Below are positions 32,713-40,739 of a stretch of 41,250 nucleotides of DNA, piece by piece. Within the stretch, counting starts at the first letter, position 1, and each line of letters opens with the position of its first letter. The DNA lies in NCBI GenBank assembly GCA_036506275.1, contig DASXSB010000128.1, forward strand, positions 1 through 41,250, given 5' to 3'. The stretch comes from DASXSB01 sp036506275 (GTDB lineage Bacteria; Methylomirabilota; Methylomirabilia; Rokubacteriales; CSP1-6). The position numbers were made by a program, and so were the translations under genes. The notes beneath the pieces were generated by a model. The model saw only the letters and a list, made by a program, of their open reading frames with translations, made no database searches and was not told the DNA's origin.

Positions 32713-33354
32713 GTGAGCTTCGTCATTCGCACTGCCGCCGAGCTGCTGGCGCTCGATACGGACGGCCGGAGCCAGGCCCGGCGCGCCGCGCGTGAGACCC
32801 CGGTCGCCACGCGGATCCTGCGCGCTTTTCTCGACGAGGGCGGGCCGATTCCCGTCGACGAGATCGACGTCGCCCCGGTCGAGCTGGCGCGGCTCCACGA
32901 CGACGACCTCATCCGCATCCACGAAGGCTGGATCGACGTCGCCTATCCCTTTTCGGCCGCGTCGACGTCGTTCCTCGTGGGGTTGCCGGAGGGCGGTCAT
33001 CGATACGCCTGCTGCGCCACCGACGCCCTCGGGTTTGCGCCGATGATCGGCACGAGGGTCGCGATCAGTTCGCGCTGCCACCGGAGCGGAGCGCCGCTGG
33101 CGTTCGACGTGACTCCGGACGGTCCCGAGCCGGACGCCGCCAGCGTCATGCTCTGGGTCGGCCAGCGGGGGGACGCGCCCTGCCGCGCCATCGACGGGCT
33201 CTGAACCAGCATCAATTTCTTCCGGTCGGAAGACGATCTCCGGGGGTGGACCGAGGCGAACCCGACGGCGCGCGGCGCCGGGCTGACGGTGGCGGAAGGC
33301 TTCAAGATCGGCCGCTACGCGTTCGGGGGATTGCTGGTCGACGGGTCGAGGTGA
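32713..33354 (+). CDS. MerB-like organomercurial lyase homologue, selenoprotein (in-frame TGA = Sec164)
   Basis: A 213-residue protein of the alkylmercury lyase family (MerB, PF03243), interrupted by TGA at 33202-33204. MerB cleaves carbon-mercury bonds using C96, D99 and C159. Here YACCATDALGFAPMIGTRVA aligns with the C96/D99 block (C101, D104). The reading frame GDAPCRAIDGL-TGA-TSINFFRSEDDLRGW aligns the TGA with C159 (compare FCCHVHFFAS). The frame continues through GLTVAEGFKIGRYAFGGLLV to a second TGA at 33352, giving normal MerB length. The N-terminal 80 residues match the winged-helix-like MerB start. GTG start at 32713. Probable function: protonolysis of a carbon-metal(loid) bond, with Sec as a softer ligand. 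Substrate unproven. Confidence 0.88.
33202..33233 (+). promoter_or_regulatory. UGA Sec codon and SECIS-like hairpin of the MerB-like gene
   Basis: UCUUCC (33218-33223) pairs perfectly with GGAAGA (33228-33233) around the tetraloop GGUC, which starts at the 20th nucleotide after UGA. The apical GGUC is the same core found in the E. coli fdhF SECIS loop (AGGUCU). It is the strongest of the three candidates. Confidence 0.75.
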
Positions 33355-33396
33355 CGGGCTTCGTGTGCGCTCTCGCATCGAAACCGCGCGCGTCGG

Positions 33397-33425
33397 TTGA
33401 CACCTCCGAATCGCGTAAGTAGCAT
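33397..33425 (+). promoter_or_regulatory. Sigma-70-type promoter of the tRNA cluster
   Basis: TTGACA at 33397-33402, 17-bp spacer, TAGCAT at 33420-33425, ending 19 bp before tRNA-His. The -35 box is a perfect consensus. Confidence 0.75.
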
Positions 33426-33444
33426 TAGCGCTTGCGCTCGTCGT

Positions 33445-33522
33445 GGTGACCGTAGCTCAATTGGTCAGAGCACTGGACTGTGGCTCCAGGGGTTGTGGGT
33501 TCGATTCCCATCGGTCACCCCA
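33445..33522 (+). tRNA. tRNA-His (GTG)
   Basis: Cloverleaf with acceptor stem GTGACCG/CGGTCAC, the His-specific extra 5' G at 33445 opposite C73, and anticodon stem CTGGA/TCCAG enclosing CT-GTG-GC (anticodon 33480-33482). The T-loop is GGTTCGATTCC-type and CCA is encoded at 33520-33522. First gene of a three-tRNA cluster. Confidence 0.97.
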
Positions 33523-33559
33523 ATTCGGTCACTGCACGAAAGAGGGAGGAGCGAGGAGC

Positions 33560-33636
33560 GCGCCCGTAGCTCAGTTGGATAGAGCGTTGGCCTCCGAAGC
33601 CAAAGGCCAGAGGTTCGAATCCTCTCGGGCGCACCA
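33560..33636 (+). tRNA. tRNA-Arg (CCG)
   Basis: Acceptor stem GCGCCCG/CGGGCGC, anticodon stem TTGGC/GCCAA with loop CT-CCG-AA (anticodon 33594-33596), T-arm CAGAGGTTCGAATCCTCT, encoded CCA. Reads the Arg codon CGG. Confidence 0.97.
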
Positions 33637-33648
33637 CGAAGCGAGTCC

Positions 33649-33724
<76 letters not shown>

Positions 33725-33729
33725 ATGAA

Positions 33730-33763
33730 GTCGGGGATTTCGGCAGCGTCCGAAATCCCCGAC
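33730..33763. terminator. Hairpin after tRNA-Lys
   Basis: Perfect 14-bp stem GTCGGGGATTTCGG / CCGAAATCCCCGAC with loop CAGCGT, five bases after the tRNA CCA end. It probably ends the tRNA transcript and also lies in the tail of the opposite-strand integrase remnant. No long T tract. Confidence 0.75.
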
Positions 33764-33771
33764 CTCGCTTC

Positions 33772-33789
33772 TGCTACCGTTCTGCTACC
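33772..33789. repeat. Paired TGCTACC motifs at the left island end
   Basis: TGCTACC at 33772 and 33783, 11-bp period, 48 bp inside attL. The same pair with the same period occurs near attR (40940-40957). Candidate integrase arm-type binding sites. Confidence 0.45.
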
Positions 33790-34054
33790 GAGCGCTTTAT
33801 CGTCCAGCGTATCCACCATCGCCTTGTTGCCTATCGGGAGCCACTTGCCGTACGTATCGACCGTCAACTGAATGGACGCGTGCCCGAGCTGACGCTGCAC
33901 GTAGGCCGGACTGAAACCCTGCTGCAGGAGCAGCGACGAGAAGGTGTGACGGAACGACCTCGGCGAGAAGTGCGGCGGAAGTCCGGCGACCCGAATGACG
34001 CGCGCGAAGACTTTGCGGATGCGGCTCTCGTCGAGCGGGGTGCCCGCCTCGGGT

Positions 34055-34171
34055 GTATCCCGCCGCCTCAAGGACTGTTATCACGAGGAGGCGATTCTCC
34101 TGATTGTCCTCGATGTAGACGATTTTCAGCCGTTGGGCGATCCGGCCCGTATTGAGCACGCGCGCCCCCAT
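34055..34171 (-). pseudogene. Response-regulator receiver, N-terminal fragment
   Basis: From ATG 34171 the minus strand reads MGARVLNTGRIAQRLK and then IVYIEDNQENRLLVITVLEA, the first strand, acidic pocket (EDN) and first helix of a CheY-like receiver domain. After LEAAGYT the similarity stops where the integrase fragment begins in another frame. About 26 receiver residues remain; the phosphorylatable Asp is absent. It is a recombination scar rather than a working gene. Confidence 0.45.
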
Positions 34172-34513
34172 CGGGATACGTCCCCGGCAAGGACTGTGCC
34201 GCAGCGGCGCAGCCGTTAAAATTCCGCTATCTACGTGACGCCCAGGTGCGTCGGACAGCGCGACGATGGTGCGTCTTTCTCCGCGGGGTGCCACACGGCG
34301 ATAGCGATTTTAGCCGCGGCGTCCATCTCCACGCTTCGTAGCCGAGGACCCGCACTACGGCGAGCTGGAGGCGGGCGGCGTGACGGAAGGCGCAGACGGG
34401 AGCGTCCGTGGTTCGCGTGTGGCGGCTGCGGGCCGCGGAAAGGCCGCAGCGCAGATCTTGGCGCTGTTCTCCAGCGCACGTAAGAAGTAGTCGCGTCTAC
34501 CGAATGGCTTTCT
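34172..34513. other. Intergenic stretch in the island, no gene seen
   Basis: 342 bp with only unstructured open frames on both strands. No repeat, RNA or promoter could be recognised. Confidence 0.4.
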
Positions 34514-34756
34514 CTAGCTCGGTTTGCGCGGGGGCACCGCCACCGTCAGGTCGCTATACCTGCCGCAGCTCGGGCACCGTATAGCTATGCCGGATATCTT
34601 GTTACCTGGCGGGATTTGAGCCAGCACGACATCGCAGCCGTCGCACACAAATTCATCATGGTCGGCTGCGTCGGTCGTGATGATCGGTAGGTGGTTATTG
34701 CTGATCACTGCGCGCAGCCCCGGCGTCGGTAGAACTTTGAGCTTGTGTCTCGCCAT
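34514..34756 (-). CDS. Small zinc-ribbon protein
   Basis: An 80-residue protein with a Cys4 zinc ribbon: FVCDGCDVVLAQIPPG and IAIRCPSCGRYSDLTV. It begins MARHKLKVLPTPGLRAVISN at ATG 34756. A frame extending to 34813 exists but lacks a better start. The ribosome site (GAGGGAAAAG) lies in a small hairpin. Function unknown. It is transcribed away from the adjacent ligase fragment on the same strand. Confidence 0.55.
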   Translation of the reverse strand: MARHKLKVLPTPGLRAVISNNHLPIITTDAADHDEFVCDGCDVVLAQIPPGNKISGIAIRCPSCGRYSDLTVAVPPRKPS

Positions 34757-34762
34757 ACAGCT

Positions 34763-34782
34763 TTTCCCTCGCGAAAGGGAAA
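34763..34782 (-). promoter_or_regulatory. Hairpin over the ribosome site of the zinc-ribbon gene
   Basis: TTTCCC (34763-34768) and GGGAAA (34777-34782) can pair around a short CG-rich loop, seven bases before the start codon on the minus strand. It would cover the purine-rich ribosome site and could control translation. Tentative. Confidence 0.3.
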
Positions 34783-34819
34783 TTTGATCGGCCACAGCCG
34801 ACTCGCCGCGCACTCAACC

Positions 34820-35296
34820 TCAGCTCAGAAGCGACCGCCAACTCGGCGCGCGGAGTCTTCCGCCCACGATTTCAGCATAGGAGACCTCCGCCCGAAGCCG
34901 CGGCTCGAGCCACACCGCGCCCCGCATCGTCCGAAGATCCACGAACGGCGACGTTGGCCTACGGGACATCCGAACCTCACGGAGGAGACGAAGGACATCG
35001 TCGGCGCGGAACCTCCACTCGACGAGGCCGCGATACTGAAACTCGTCACCGACGAGGTCGCCGATCAGCACACCGTCGAATGCATCGACATCGCGGATTC
35101 CACCAACCACGAATACTCCCTCGTGACGGACTTTAACCTTGACCCATGCACGCGCCGCACCCGGTCGGTAGGTTGACCGCGGGTCCTTCGCCACCATGCC
35201 TTCGTAGCCGCGCTCCTCGACGATCGTCCAAGCCTTCGCGCCGTCGTCAGGCAGCCGCCGACACGGCAGGAGTAGATCGACTGTCTCGACGCCCGC
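34820..35296 (-). pseudogene. ATP-dependent DNA ligase, 3' fragment
   Basis: About 158 residues of the end of an ATP-dependent DNA ligase. Reading from 35296, VDLLLPCRRLPDDGAKAWTI is followed by VEERGYEGMVAKDPRSTYRP, which contains ligase motif V (EGMVAKD). The C-terminal OB-fold domain is complete: ARAWVKVKVRHEGVFVVGG, FVDLRTMRGAVWLEPRLRAE and VSYAEIVGGRLRAPSW. The adenylated-lysine motif I and motifs III-IV are missing; an in-frame stop closes the frame just upstream. An ATG at 35197 inside motif V is not a plausible native start. Same domain as the remnant at 1990-2262. Confidence 0.75.
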
Positions 35297-35532
35297 TCAC
35301 GCCGTGGGAGGCGAAACCAGCGCCTCATCGAGCGCCTCACACATTTGTTGGTGAGCGTGGGATCCCTGTCTGTCAGATCTCCCGTGCGAGATTGCATCGC
35401 GCGTTCGTGCCGGACCATGCGTGCACGAAATACCAGATCGCGCTCGCGATCGTGCGGCGCTTCCCCGAGCTCGCGGTACGACTGCCGCCGATCCGCAAGC
35501 CCTGGATGAGCGAGCCCGGAGCTGGGGGCCGG

Positions 35533-35694
35533 TCATGAGGCCGTGCTCCGGAGGAGGTCGAAGAGCCGGGCCATCCTGCCCCGGAACTCGGCCAGCCGGC
35601 GGCAGAAGCAGTCGAGGCAGAGCCAGACCCCCGAGAGCCCGACGATCGCCGGCCCCGGGCAGAGGCGGCACTTGCCGAGCCCAAGGTCGGCCAT
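35533..35694 (-). CDS. 53-aa zinc-finger protein
   Basis: A short gene with ATG at 35694 and GGAGGG six bases upstream. The product reads MADLGLGKCRLCPGPAIVGL, then SGVWLCLDCFCRRLAEFRGR and MARLFDLLRSTAS. CRLC and CLDC form a treble-clef or ribbon type Cys4 site followed by an amphipathic helix. It is too small for routine gene calling, but the site, spacing and ribosome site are convincing. Possible roles are a small transcriptional or phage-type regulator; no family recognised. Confidence 0.55.
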   Translation of the reverse strand: MADLGLGKCRLCPGPAIVGLSGVWLCLDCFCRRLAEFRGRMARLFDLLRSTAS

Positions 35695-36256
35695 CAGTTG
35701 CCCTCCGGGGCAGATCCCACGAAGGCGCGGCGGGCCTGGATCCGGGCCAGCATCGGCCGCCAGAGCCGCTGGTTGCCTCCTAACGTGAGGGGTGTCTCAC
35801 TCCCGCATCGCCGAGGACGCGTTGCCGTTCGTTGGCAAGCTCGCCACCGCTGGCCAGGAGACGCGCGCTGCACTCGACACCTCCTTCATCGACATGCGCG
35901 ACGCCCTCCGCAACGCCGTCGCGGCAGGAGCCGGCCTTCGCTTCGGGCGCGCAAACAATCGTCGACTCCTGCGCGATTGTCTATAGAACGCAAGAGACAT
36001 CCCGACCGGGATAGCGGTGGAGACGATCCTGGATATGCCGACGATCTAATGAAGATCTAGATCGTCGGCGACGATGCGTCGCTTCCAGGCGCGGACGTGA
36101 TCGACGTGTACGTGACGGTCGAGACGTCCGACCCAACGTCACACGGCGTGAATGATCGACTCGCGAGAAGGAACGCGACGCGCGGAATTGTTCTCAGCTG
36201 CGCGGCCTGCAGCAAGCGGCGACGGGGACCGCCCCACCAAGAAGACAGCAGAGCGA
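35695..36256. other. Mostly non-coding island DNA
   Basis: 562 bp upstream of the zinc-finger gene and downstream of the histidine kinase. Open frames are short and lack supported starts. The only clear structure is the inverted repeat at 36037-36069. Confidence 0.4.
36037..36069. terminator. 12-bp perfect inverted repeat downstream of the kinase
   Basis: GCCGACGATCTA (36037-36048) and TAGATCGTCGGC (36058-36069), nine-base loop. Lies 188 bp beyond the histidine kinase stop and may terminate that transcript or serve as a protein-binding palindrome. Confidence 0.45.
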
Positions 36257-37954
36257 TCAGCGACGCCCTTTGCCGGGGTGACGCGGAATGCCGATCTCGA
36301 TGCGAGCTCCTCGCTCGCTCGATTCGATCGTCAGACTGCCCTGAAGCGCGTCGACTCGCTCGCGCAGCGTCACCGGCCCCACGCGGGAGACTTTGAGATC
36401 GCCGTGGCTGTAGCGGCCGCGGAACCGGAAGCCGTGACCGTTGTCGACGATGACGAGGCCGATCCTGGCTTCACCGATGTCCAGGTCCACATCCACGCTC
36501 GACGCCTTCGCGTGGCGCGCTGCGTTCACCACCGCCTCGCTGATCAGGTAGTAGAGCTCGTCGGCCAGCTCCGCGCTCAGCGGGCCGCCGACATGACTCG
36601 AACGGACATGGACGGCGAGCCCCCACTGGAGCTCGACCCGCTGGCCGAGGAGCTCCAGGCGCGCGTCGAGGCTCGTATCCCGCGCCGGCGCCGGGAACGG
36701 CTTGAGATGACGGATGAACAACCGTAGATAACGCTGCTCCGTCGTGATCAACCGGTCGATCGCCTGAAGCTGCCTCCGAGCGGTACCGGGGTCCCGGTCG
36801 ACGAGCATCCTGACCTCGGCGAGCTTCAACGCCATCGCCGTGAGCGACTGGAGCAGACCGTCGTGGAGATCACGGGCCAGGCGGTTGCGCTCCTCTTCGG
36901 CGGCCACCCGGCTCCGATCCGCCAGCAGGTGGAAGTGATCGACGTGCGCGGAAACCTGGCCGGCGATCAGTTGCCCGAGCGCGAGGACGTCCGTGTTCAT
37001 CCCTCTCTTGTCGAGCCACAGGATCCGCCCGGTGAGGTTCGTCGACTGGAAGCGAACCGCGAGTACACTGCGGATCGAAAACCGCCTCTGGAGGTCGGGA
37101 TGCAAGGGGACACCGCGCCAGCGGGCGAAGGTGTCATTCGCGGCATACACGACCGTTGGCGCTTCGGCGTCGGCGTTGGCGCAGAAGAAGTCGAGGTTCG
37201 ACAGCGGCTCGGCCGTGATCGGGGTGAGGCTATCCGGCGCCTCCCGCGTCGACTGCAGCTCCTGTCCCGACCACAGCGCGAGATTCAACCACGGTTCCTC
37301 GCGCTCCTCCCACACCAGCAGCACCCGAGGCGCCGAGAGAATGTCGGCGATCCGGACGAGGACTTCGCGCATCATGCTCTCGGCGTCGTCGGGAAGCGCG
37401 GTCGACCATGCCGCAAGACGCGAGATCTCGTGTCGCAGACGGGCCCCGTAGACGCCGAAGTATCCGAGCAGGACGGCGACGACGAACAGGTAGAGGCCGC
37501 GGATGAACGGCCGATTGGACTCGAAGATCTGATTGGCCCATGAAGCTTCGCCCGGCGCCGCCACGATCGCGATGCCGGAGGCCGCCAGCGCCGTCAACAA
37601 GGTTCCCCGCCACTGCCATCGGAGCGTTCCGCTCAGCACCGAGAAGACGAAGAAGACGAAGAAGCCGCTCTCGTCGTCCTCGATGAAATGCATCCCGGCG
37701 AACGCAGCGAGATCGACGATGTGCGTCGCCAGTCGCGTGCGAAGCAGTGGCCGCGGCGCCCGCGCGACGGCCGCCGCGACCACGAGCGCGTACCCGACAT
37801 AGCATCCGAACAGCGCATAGGCGAGTGGCCGGTTGACGTGCAGCGAGTCCGAAGAAGTGCCGGACACGGCGGCAAGCGCGCACGCAGCGAGCATGATGCG
37901 GCCCGCCGAGATGAGGCGTTCCGCTCGGATCTGGGGTGAGTACTTGCCCGTCAT
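36257..37954 (-). CDS. Membrane-bound sensor histidine kinase, NarL-type
   Basis: A 565-residue sensor kinase. The N-terminal 180 residues hold about five or six transmembrane helices (RIMLAACALAAVSG, LAYALFGCYVGYALVVAAAV, FFVFFVFSVLSGTLRW, LYLFVVAVLLGYFGVYG). A GAF-like domain spans about 190-340. The HisKA_3 dimerisation helix with phospho-His is EEERNRLARDLHDGLLQSL. The HATPase has N-box ISEAVVNAARHAKASSVDVD, G1 IVDNGHGF and LRERVDALQGSLTIESSERG. It follows the LuxR-type regulator by 45 bp and forms a two-component pair. The signal is unknown; the hydrophobic multi-helix sensor suggests a membrane or lipophilic cue. Confidence 0.92.
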   Translation of the reverse strand: MTGKYSPQIRAERLISAGRIMLAACALAAVSGTSSDSLHVNRPLAYALFGCYVGYALVVAAAVARAPRPLLRTRLATHIVDLAAFAGMHFIEDDESGFFVFFVFSVLSGTLRWQWRGTLLTALAASGIAIVAAPGEASWANQIFESNRPFIRGLYLFVVAVLLGYFGVYGARLRHEISRLAAWSTALPDDAESMMREVLVRIADILSAPRVLLVWEEREEPWLNLALWSGQELQSTREAPDSLTPITAEPLSNLDFFCANADAEAPTVVYAANDTFARWRGVPLHPDLQRRFSIRSVLAVRFQSTNLTGRILWLDKRGMNTDVLALGQLIAGQVSAHVDHFHLLADRSRVAAEEERNRLARDLHDGLLQSLTAMALKLAEVRMLVDRDPGTARRQLQAIDRLITTEQRYLRLFIRHLKPFPAPARDTSLDARLELLGQRVELQWGLAVHVRSSHVGGPLSAELADELYYLISEAVVNAARHAKASSVDVDLDIGEARIGLVIVDNGHGFRFRGRYSHGDLKVSRVGPVTLRERVDALQGSLTIESSERGARIEIGIPRHPGKGRR

Positions 37955-37999
37955 GGGCGACCGTCACGATTCGCGGCCCGAGCCGCCGGTCTCATCGCG

Positions 38000-38689
38000 C
38001 TACGAGAACGACTTCTCGTTCAACTTCACGATCAGCGCCGTGCGGCTGTCGACGCCGAGCTTCGTGTAGATCGTGTGCAGGTGCAGCTTGACGGTTCCCT
38101 CCGCGATGCCGAGGCGCTCGGCGATCTCTCGGTTGCGGAGTCCCTGGGCGACGGCACGCACGACGTCGAGCTCCCGCCGGCTGAGGATGGAGTTGATCTG
38201 CTTCGACGCCGCCTCGCGCTGGACGATCTTCTCCATGGCCTCGCCGATGGCCCGAGCCTCGAACCACTGGCGGCCGGCGTGAACTTCGCGCAGGCAGTCG
38301 ACCAGGAGCCGCGGGGCCATCTCCTTGAGCACCACGCCGCGAGCGCCGAGGCGAATGGCGTCGAGGAGCACCTCGTCTTCGATGACCGCCGCCAGCAACA
38401 CTACCCGCGTCGTCAACCGCTCGTTCTTCATCTGCTGGAGCACGGCGATACCGTCCGCGCGCGGCATGCGAAGGTCCAGGATGAGCACGTCGGGCCGGTG
38501 CTTGACGACCGCGCGCAGCGCTTCGACGCCGTCGGTACACTGCGCGACCACGCTGATGCGCGACTCCCGCTGCAAGAGCGTTTCGAGTCCGGCGAGGACG
38601 ATCGGATGATCATCGGCGATGACAACGCTGATGCGCTCGGACGTCGGGCGCGGCGCCGAGCGGTGCGAAGCAGAGGACGGCCAAGGCAT
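38000..38689 (-). CDS. LuxR/NarL-family response regulator
   Basis: A 229-residue two-component regulator. The receiver domain begins ISVVIADDHPIVLAGLETLL, with phospho-acceptor Asp in PDVLILDLRMPRADGIAVLQ and the conserved Lys in GARGVVLKEMAPR. The C-terminal GerE helix-turn-helix is LSRRELDVVRAVAQGLRNRE followed by IAERLGIAEGTVKLHLHTIY. VVLLAAVIED replaces the usual T/S-containing strand-4 end, a mild deviation in the switch region. It is the first gene of the kinase operon; native start may be downstream of 38689 since the first 18 residues are low-complexity. Confidence 0.93.
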   Translation of the reverse strand: MPWPSSASHRSAPRPTSERISVVIADDHPIVLAGLETLLQRESRISVVAQCTDGVEALRAVVKHRPDVLILDLRMPRADGIAVLQQMKNERLTTRVVLLAAVIEDEVLLDAIRLGARGVVLKEMAPRLLVDCLREVHAGRQWFEARAIGEAMEKIVQREAASKQINSILSRRELDVVRAVAQGLRNREIAERLGIAEGTVKLHLHTIYTKLGVDSRTALIVKLNEKSFS

Positions 38690-38933
38690 AGTCTGGTCCC
38701 TTCGATGTCAATAAAAGCGGTGCATCATCAAAGTCAGTCGACAGCATCGTGCCCGGCTCGTTCATCAAAACCCCGACTCGGTCAAAGCCGGGAAAGCAGA
38801 AGCTCCCTGAGCCTCGTTGTGCAGGTTCAGTACCAAGCCGTAGAGCGCCTTGGAAAACAACCACCTTTAAGTAACGAGTCGGGCTCCGTAGCGGGGAGCT
38901 GTAAACTCGCTCGACAGCCGCGTGGAAAGCGCA
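38690..38933. promoter_or_regulatory. Upstream region of the two-component operon
   Basis: 244 bp, more AT-rich than its surroundings, that should hold the promoter of the minus-strand regulator/kinase operon. A CCCGACTCG...CGAGTCGGGC arrangement at about 38773 and 38876 forms distant inverted repeats. No promoter boxes could be fixed. Confidence 0.3.
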
Positions 38934-39107
38934 ATGACGTCGTCGGAGACGCAAAAGACGAACTTTGCGTATATCGATGCTTCATCGTCGGATATATCGC
39001 ACCGTATCGCCGACGTTCTAGGGCCACGTCGAAGATCGCTCGATGAGCTGAAGCGTCGCGCGCAGGCGGGTAAGGTTGCGGGCCGCACGCTACCGCGACG
39101 TCGTTAG
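38934..39107 (+). CDS. Possible 57-aa small protein
   Basis: ATG 38934, weak GGAAAG site. The product reads MTSSETQKTNFAYIDASSSD, then ISHRIADVLGPRRRSLDELK and RRAQAGKVAGRTLPRRR. The second half is helical and very basic, suggestive of a small nucleic-acid-binding or antitoxin-like peptide. No family recognised; it may be spurious. Confidence 0.3.
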   Translation: MTSSETQKTNFAYIDASSSDISHRIADVLGPRRRSLDELKRRAQAGKVAGRTLPRRR

Positions 39108-39174
39108 CGACGACCGGGCCATACGTGGTGCTGTAGAGTCGTCGGCTATTCGAGCGCTCCGGCCCATCTCGACC

Positions 39175-39266
39175 GGGAAGTTGACACGGCGCGCCAAGAG
39201 CGCGCGACCGCTACCGGAAACACCATGAGACAGTGGGGCGGAGTGGAATGGGCTGGGACGGGTTGG
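39175..39266 (+). repeat. Long direct repeat, copy 1
   Basis: About 92 bp beginning GGGAAGTTGACACGGC and ending GGGACGGGTTGG, nearly identical to 39889-39984. Both copies contain a GCGCGC...GCGCGC hairpin around AAGA and the segment ACCGCTACCGGAAACAC. Lies in island DNA without genes. Confidence 0.75.
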
Positions 39267-39888
39267 AAGGCTTAGGGAAGGACAGGATAGTGAAGGAGGG
39301 AAGACGAAGACACTGACGCTCCGTATCCCGCGCTCCGCCGGAAGTCGAGGAACTGGAGGGCGAGGTGCCGGCGCACCCCGCTCGCCAGGCAACGCGGACC
39401 GCGGGACCGGCGCTGCGCGCCGAGAAGTCCATCGACGGTCGACAGGAAGTCGCCGAGATCCCCTGCATCCGTGCTGGGGCTTCAGATCGGCCGCGTGCGC
39501 GGGCTCAACGTCCAGAACGTAGTTCTGAAACCACGCGCAGCCGAACCTGGACGTCCAGACGAGAAATCTTGTGGTCATCCGCTCGGCGGTACTGCAATTG
39601 CCGACCCGACGACCATGTCGCGAACCCGAATCGGTCGGCCGTCACGGCCAGGCGCACTACAGAGGATGGTGGCTCGAAAACGTGACAGCGATGAGACCGG
39701 TGATCGCGGCGCACATCGCCCGGACAGTCGTACATCTCGCGGGCCGTCGTGGGCGACGTTCCTCGTGCCCGGACTCGATGCCGGCTCTGCCACTGAAGAA
39801 CGGATGGCGGCGCAGAAAAGCCAGCGCGGGCTGCGGTCCTGACGCTCGCGCCGTCGGTTTACGGCGAGCTTCCCCGCCCCTCTCCACT
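39267..39888. other. Non-coding island DNA between the long repeats
   Basis: 622 bp between the two copies of the direct repeat. Frames on both strands are open only because of GC content; no start, family or RNA recognised. Confidence 0.4.
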
Positions 39889-39984
39889 GGGAAGTTGACA
39901 CGACCGCGCGCGCAAGAGCGCGCGACCGCTACCGGAAACACGATGAGACAGTGGGGCGGAGCGGAGTGAGCTGGGAGGGCTTGG
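39889..39984 (+). repeat. Long direct repeat, copy 2
   Basis: Second copy, about 96 bp, differing by a small insertion in the GC hairpin and a handful of substitutions. The hairpin here is GCGCGC-AAGA-GCGCGC. Confidence 0.75.
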
Positions 39985-40458
39985 CGGCCAAGGGAAGGAG
40001 TGCAATCAACGAGCTGTGACCGGGGCGACGAGCGGTTGCGGCGATGGCGCAGACCGCACGCGGGACCGCCGCGGACCGAAGAAGCAACGCGCTGGTAGCG
40101 TCCGACTCGAAATCGCCTCCTAGCGTGCTCTCCTGATCACTGGCGGTCGCCCGAGGTCAGTCATCGGGCCGTAACTCATGGTCGTCGCGTGGTAGCTCCG
40201 TTCACGAGAGATTCTCAGCGCACTGCGTTGATCCCCAGAACTTGGACTTTACTTCGACCTCGACGGCCACGTCCTGGGGGTACACGTCGTCACGCGGGGC
40301 GGCCGAGCGCGCTGTTCTGCGCGCAAAGGGGGCGCCAAGCTGTGAAAACTGCTTCGGCGGGTCTGCGTGCCTAATTGCGCCTTATTGCGTACAGTAGACA
40401 GCGAATCGGGCGAAAGGCCGGTGTGGCGGAAGGCGGGGCCGCGGGCGCGGAGGTGACG
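39985..40458. other. Non-coding island DNA
   Basis: 474 bp with no supported gene. A T/G-rich segment TTGCGCCTTATTGCG near 40375 may be promoter-like but lacks a partner box. Confidence 0.35.
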
Positions 40459-40640
40459 ATGAAAAGAGCGCTTGTCTATCGTCCGCGGGTCGGATCGGCC
40501 AGGTCGTTCGTGGACGTCGTTACATCGACCTCACATACACCGCGGACGAGGACCTTCGCGCGTTCGCCGAGGCGATGAAGGTCGATCTCGATGAGATGAT
40601 GAGGCGGGCCGCCGATCGTGGCTCGGCGGAACCGCGCTAA
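40459..40640 (+). pseudogene. Small hypothetical gene, frameshifted
   Basis: ATG 40459 behind a good GGAGGTGA site opens MKRALVYRPRVGSARS, but this frame soon loses protein character. In the next frame a convincing C-terminus appears: VVRGRRYIDLTYTADEDLR, AFAEAMKVDLDEMMRRAADR, GSAEPR and TAA at 40638. A single frameshift near 40490 would join them into a protein of about 60 residues. The acidic/helical tail resembles small antitoxin or ribbon-helix-like proteins, without a firm match. Confidence 0.35.
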
Positions 40641-40739
40641 CAGAAGCACGCCACATCGCTGTGGTCGACGGGCGGCGCGCAGGTTGAATCTGCCTATGCC
40701 GGAAACCCTCGCCCCGCACAAACCCGAAAAGTTAGTGAA

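Noticed and set aside
33202..33354. MerB-like gene ending at TGA 33202
   Set aside because: The following 49 codons match the end of MerB and the product reaches family length only with readthrough.
35792..35986. 64-codon frame from GTG 35792
   Set aside because: No ribosome site at correct spacing and no recognisable protein character.
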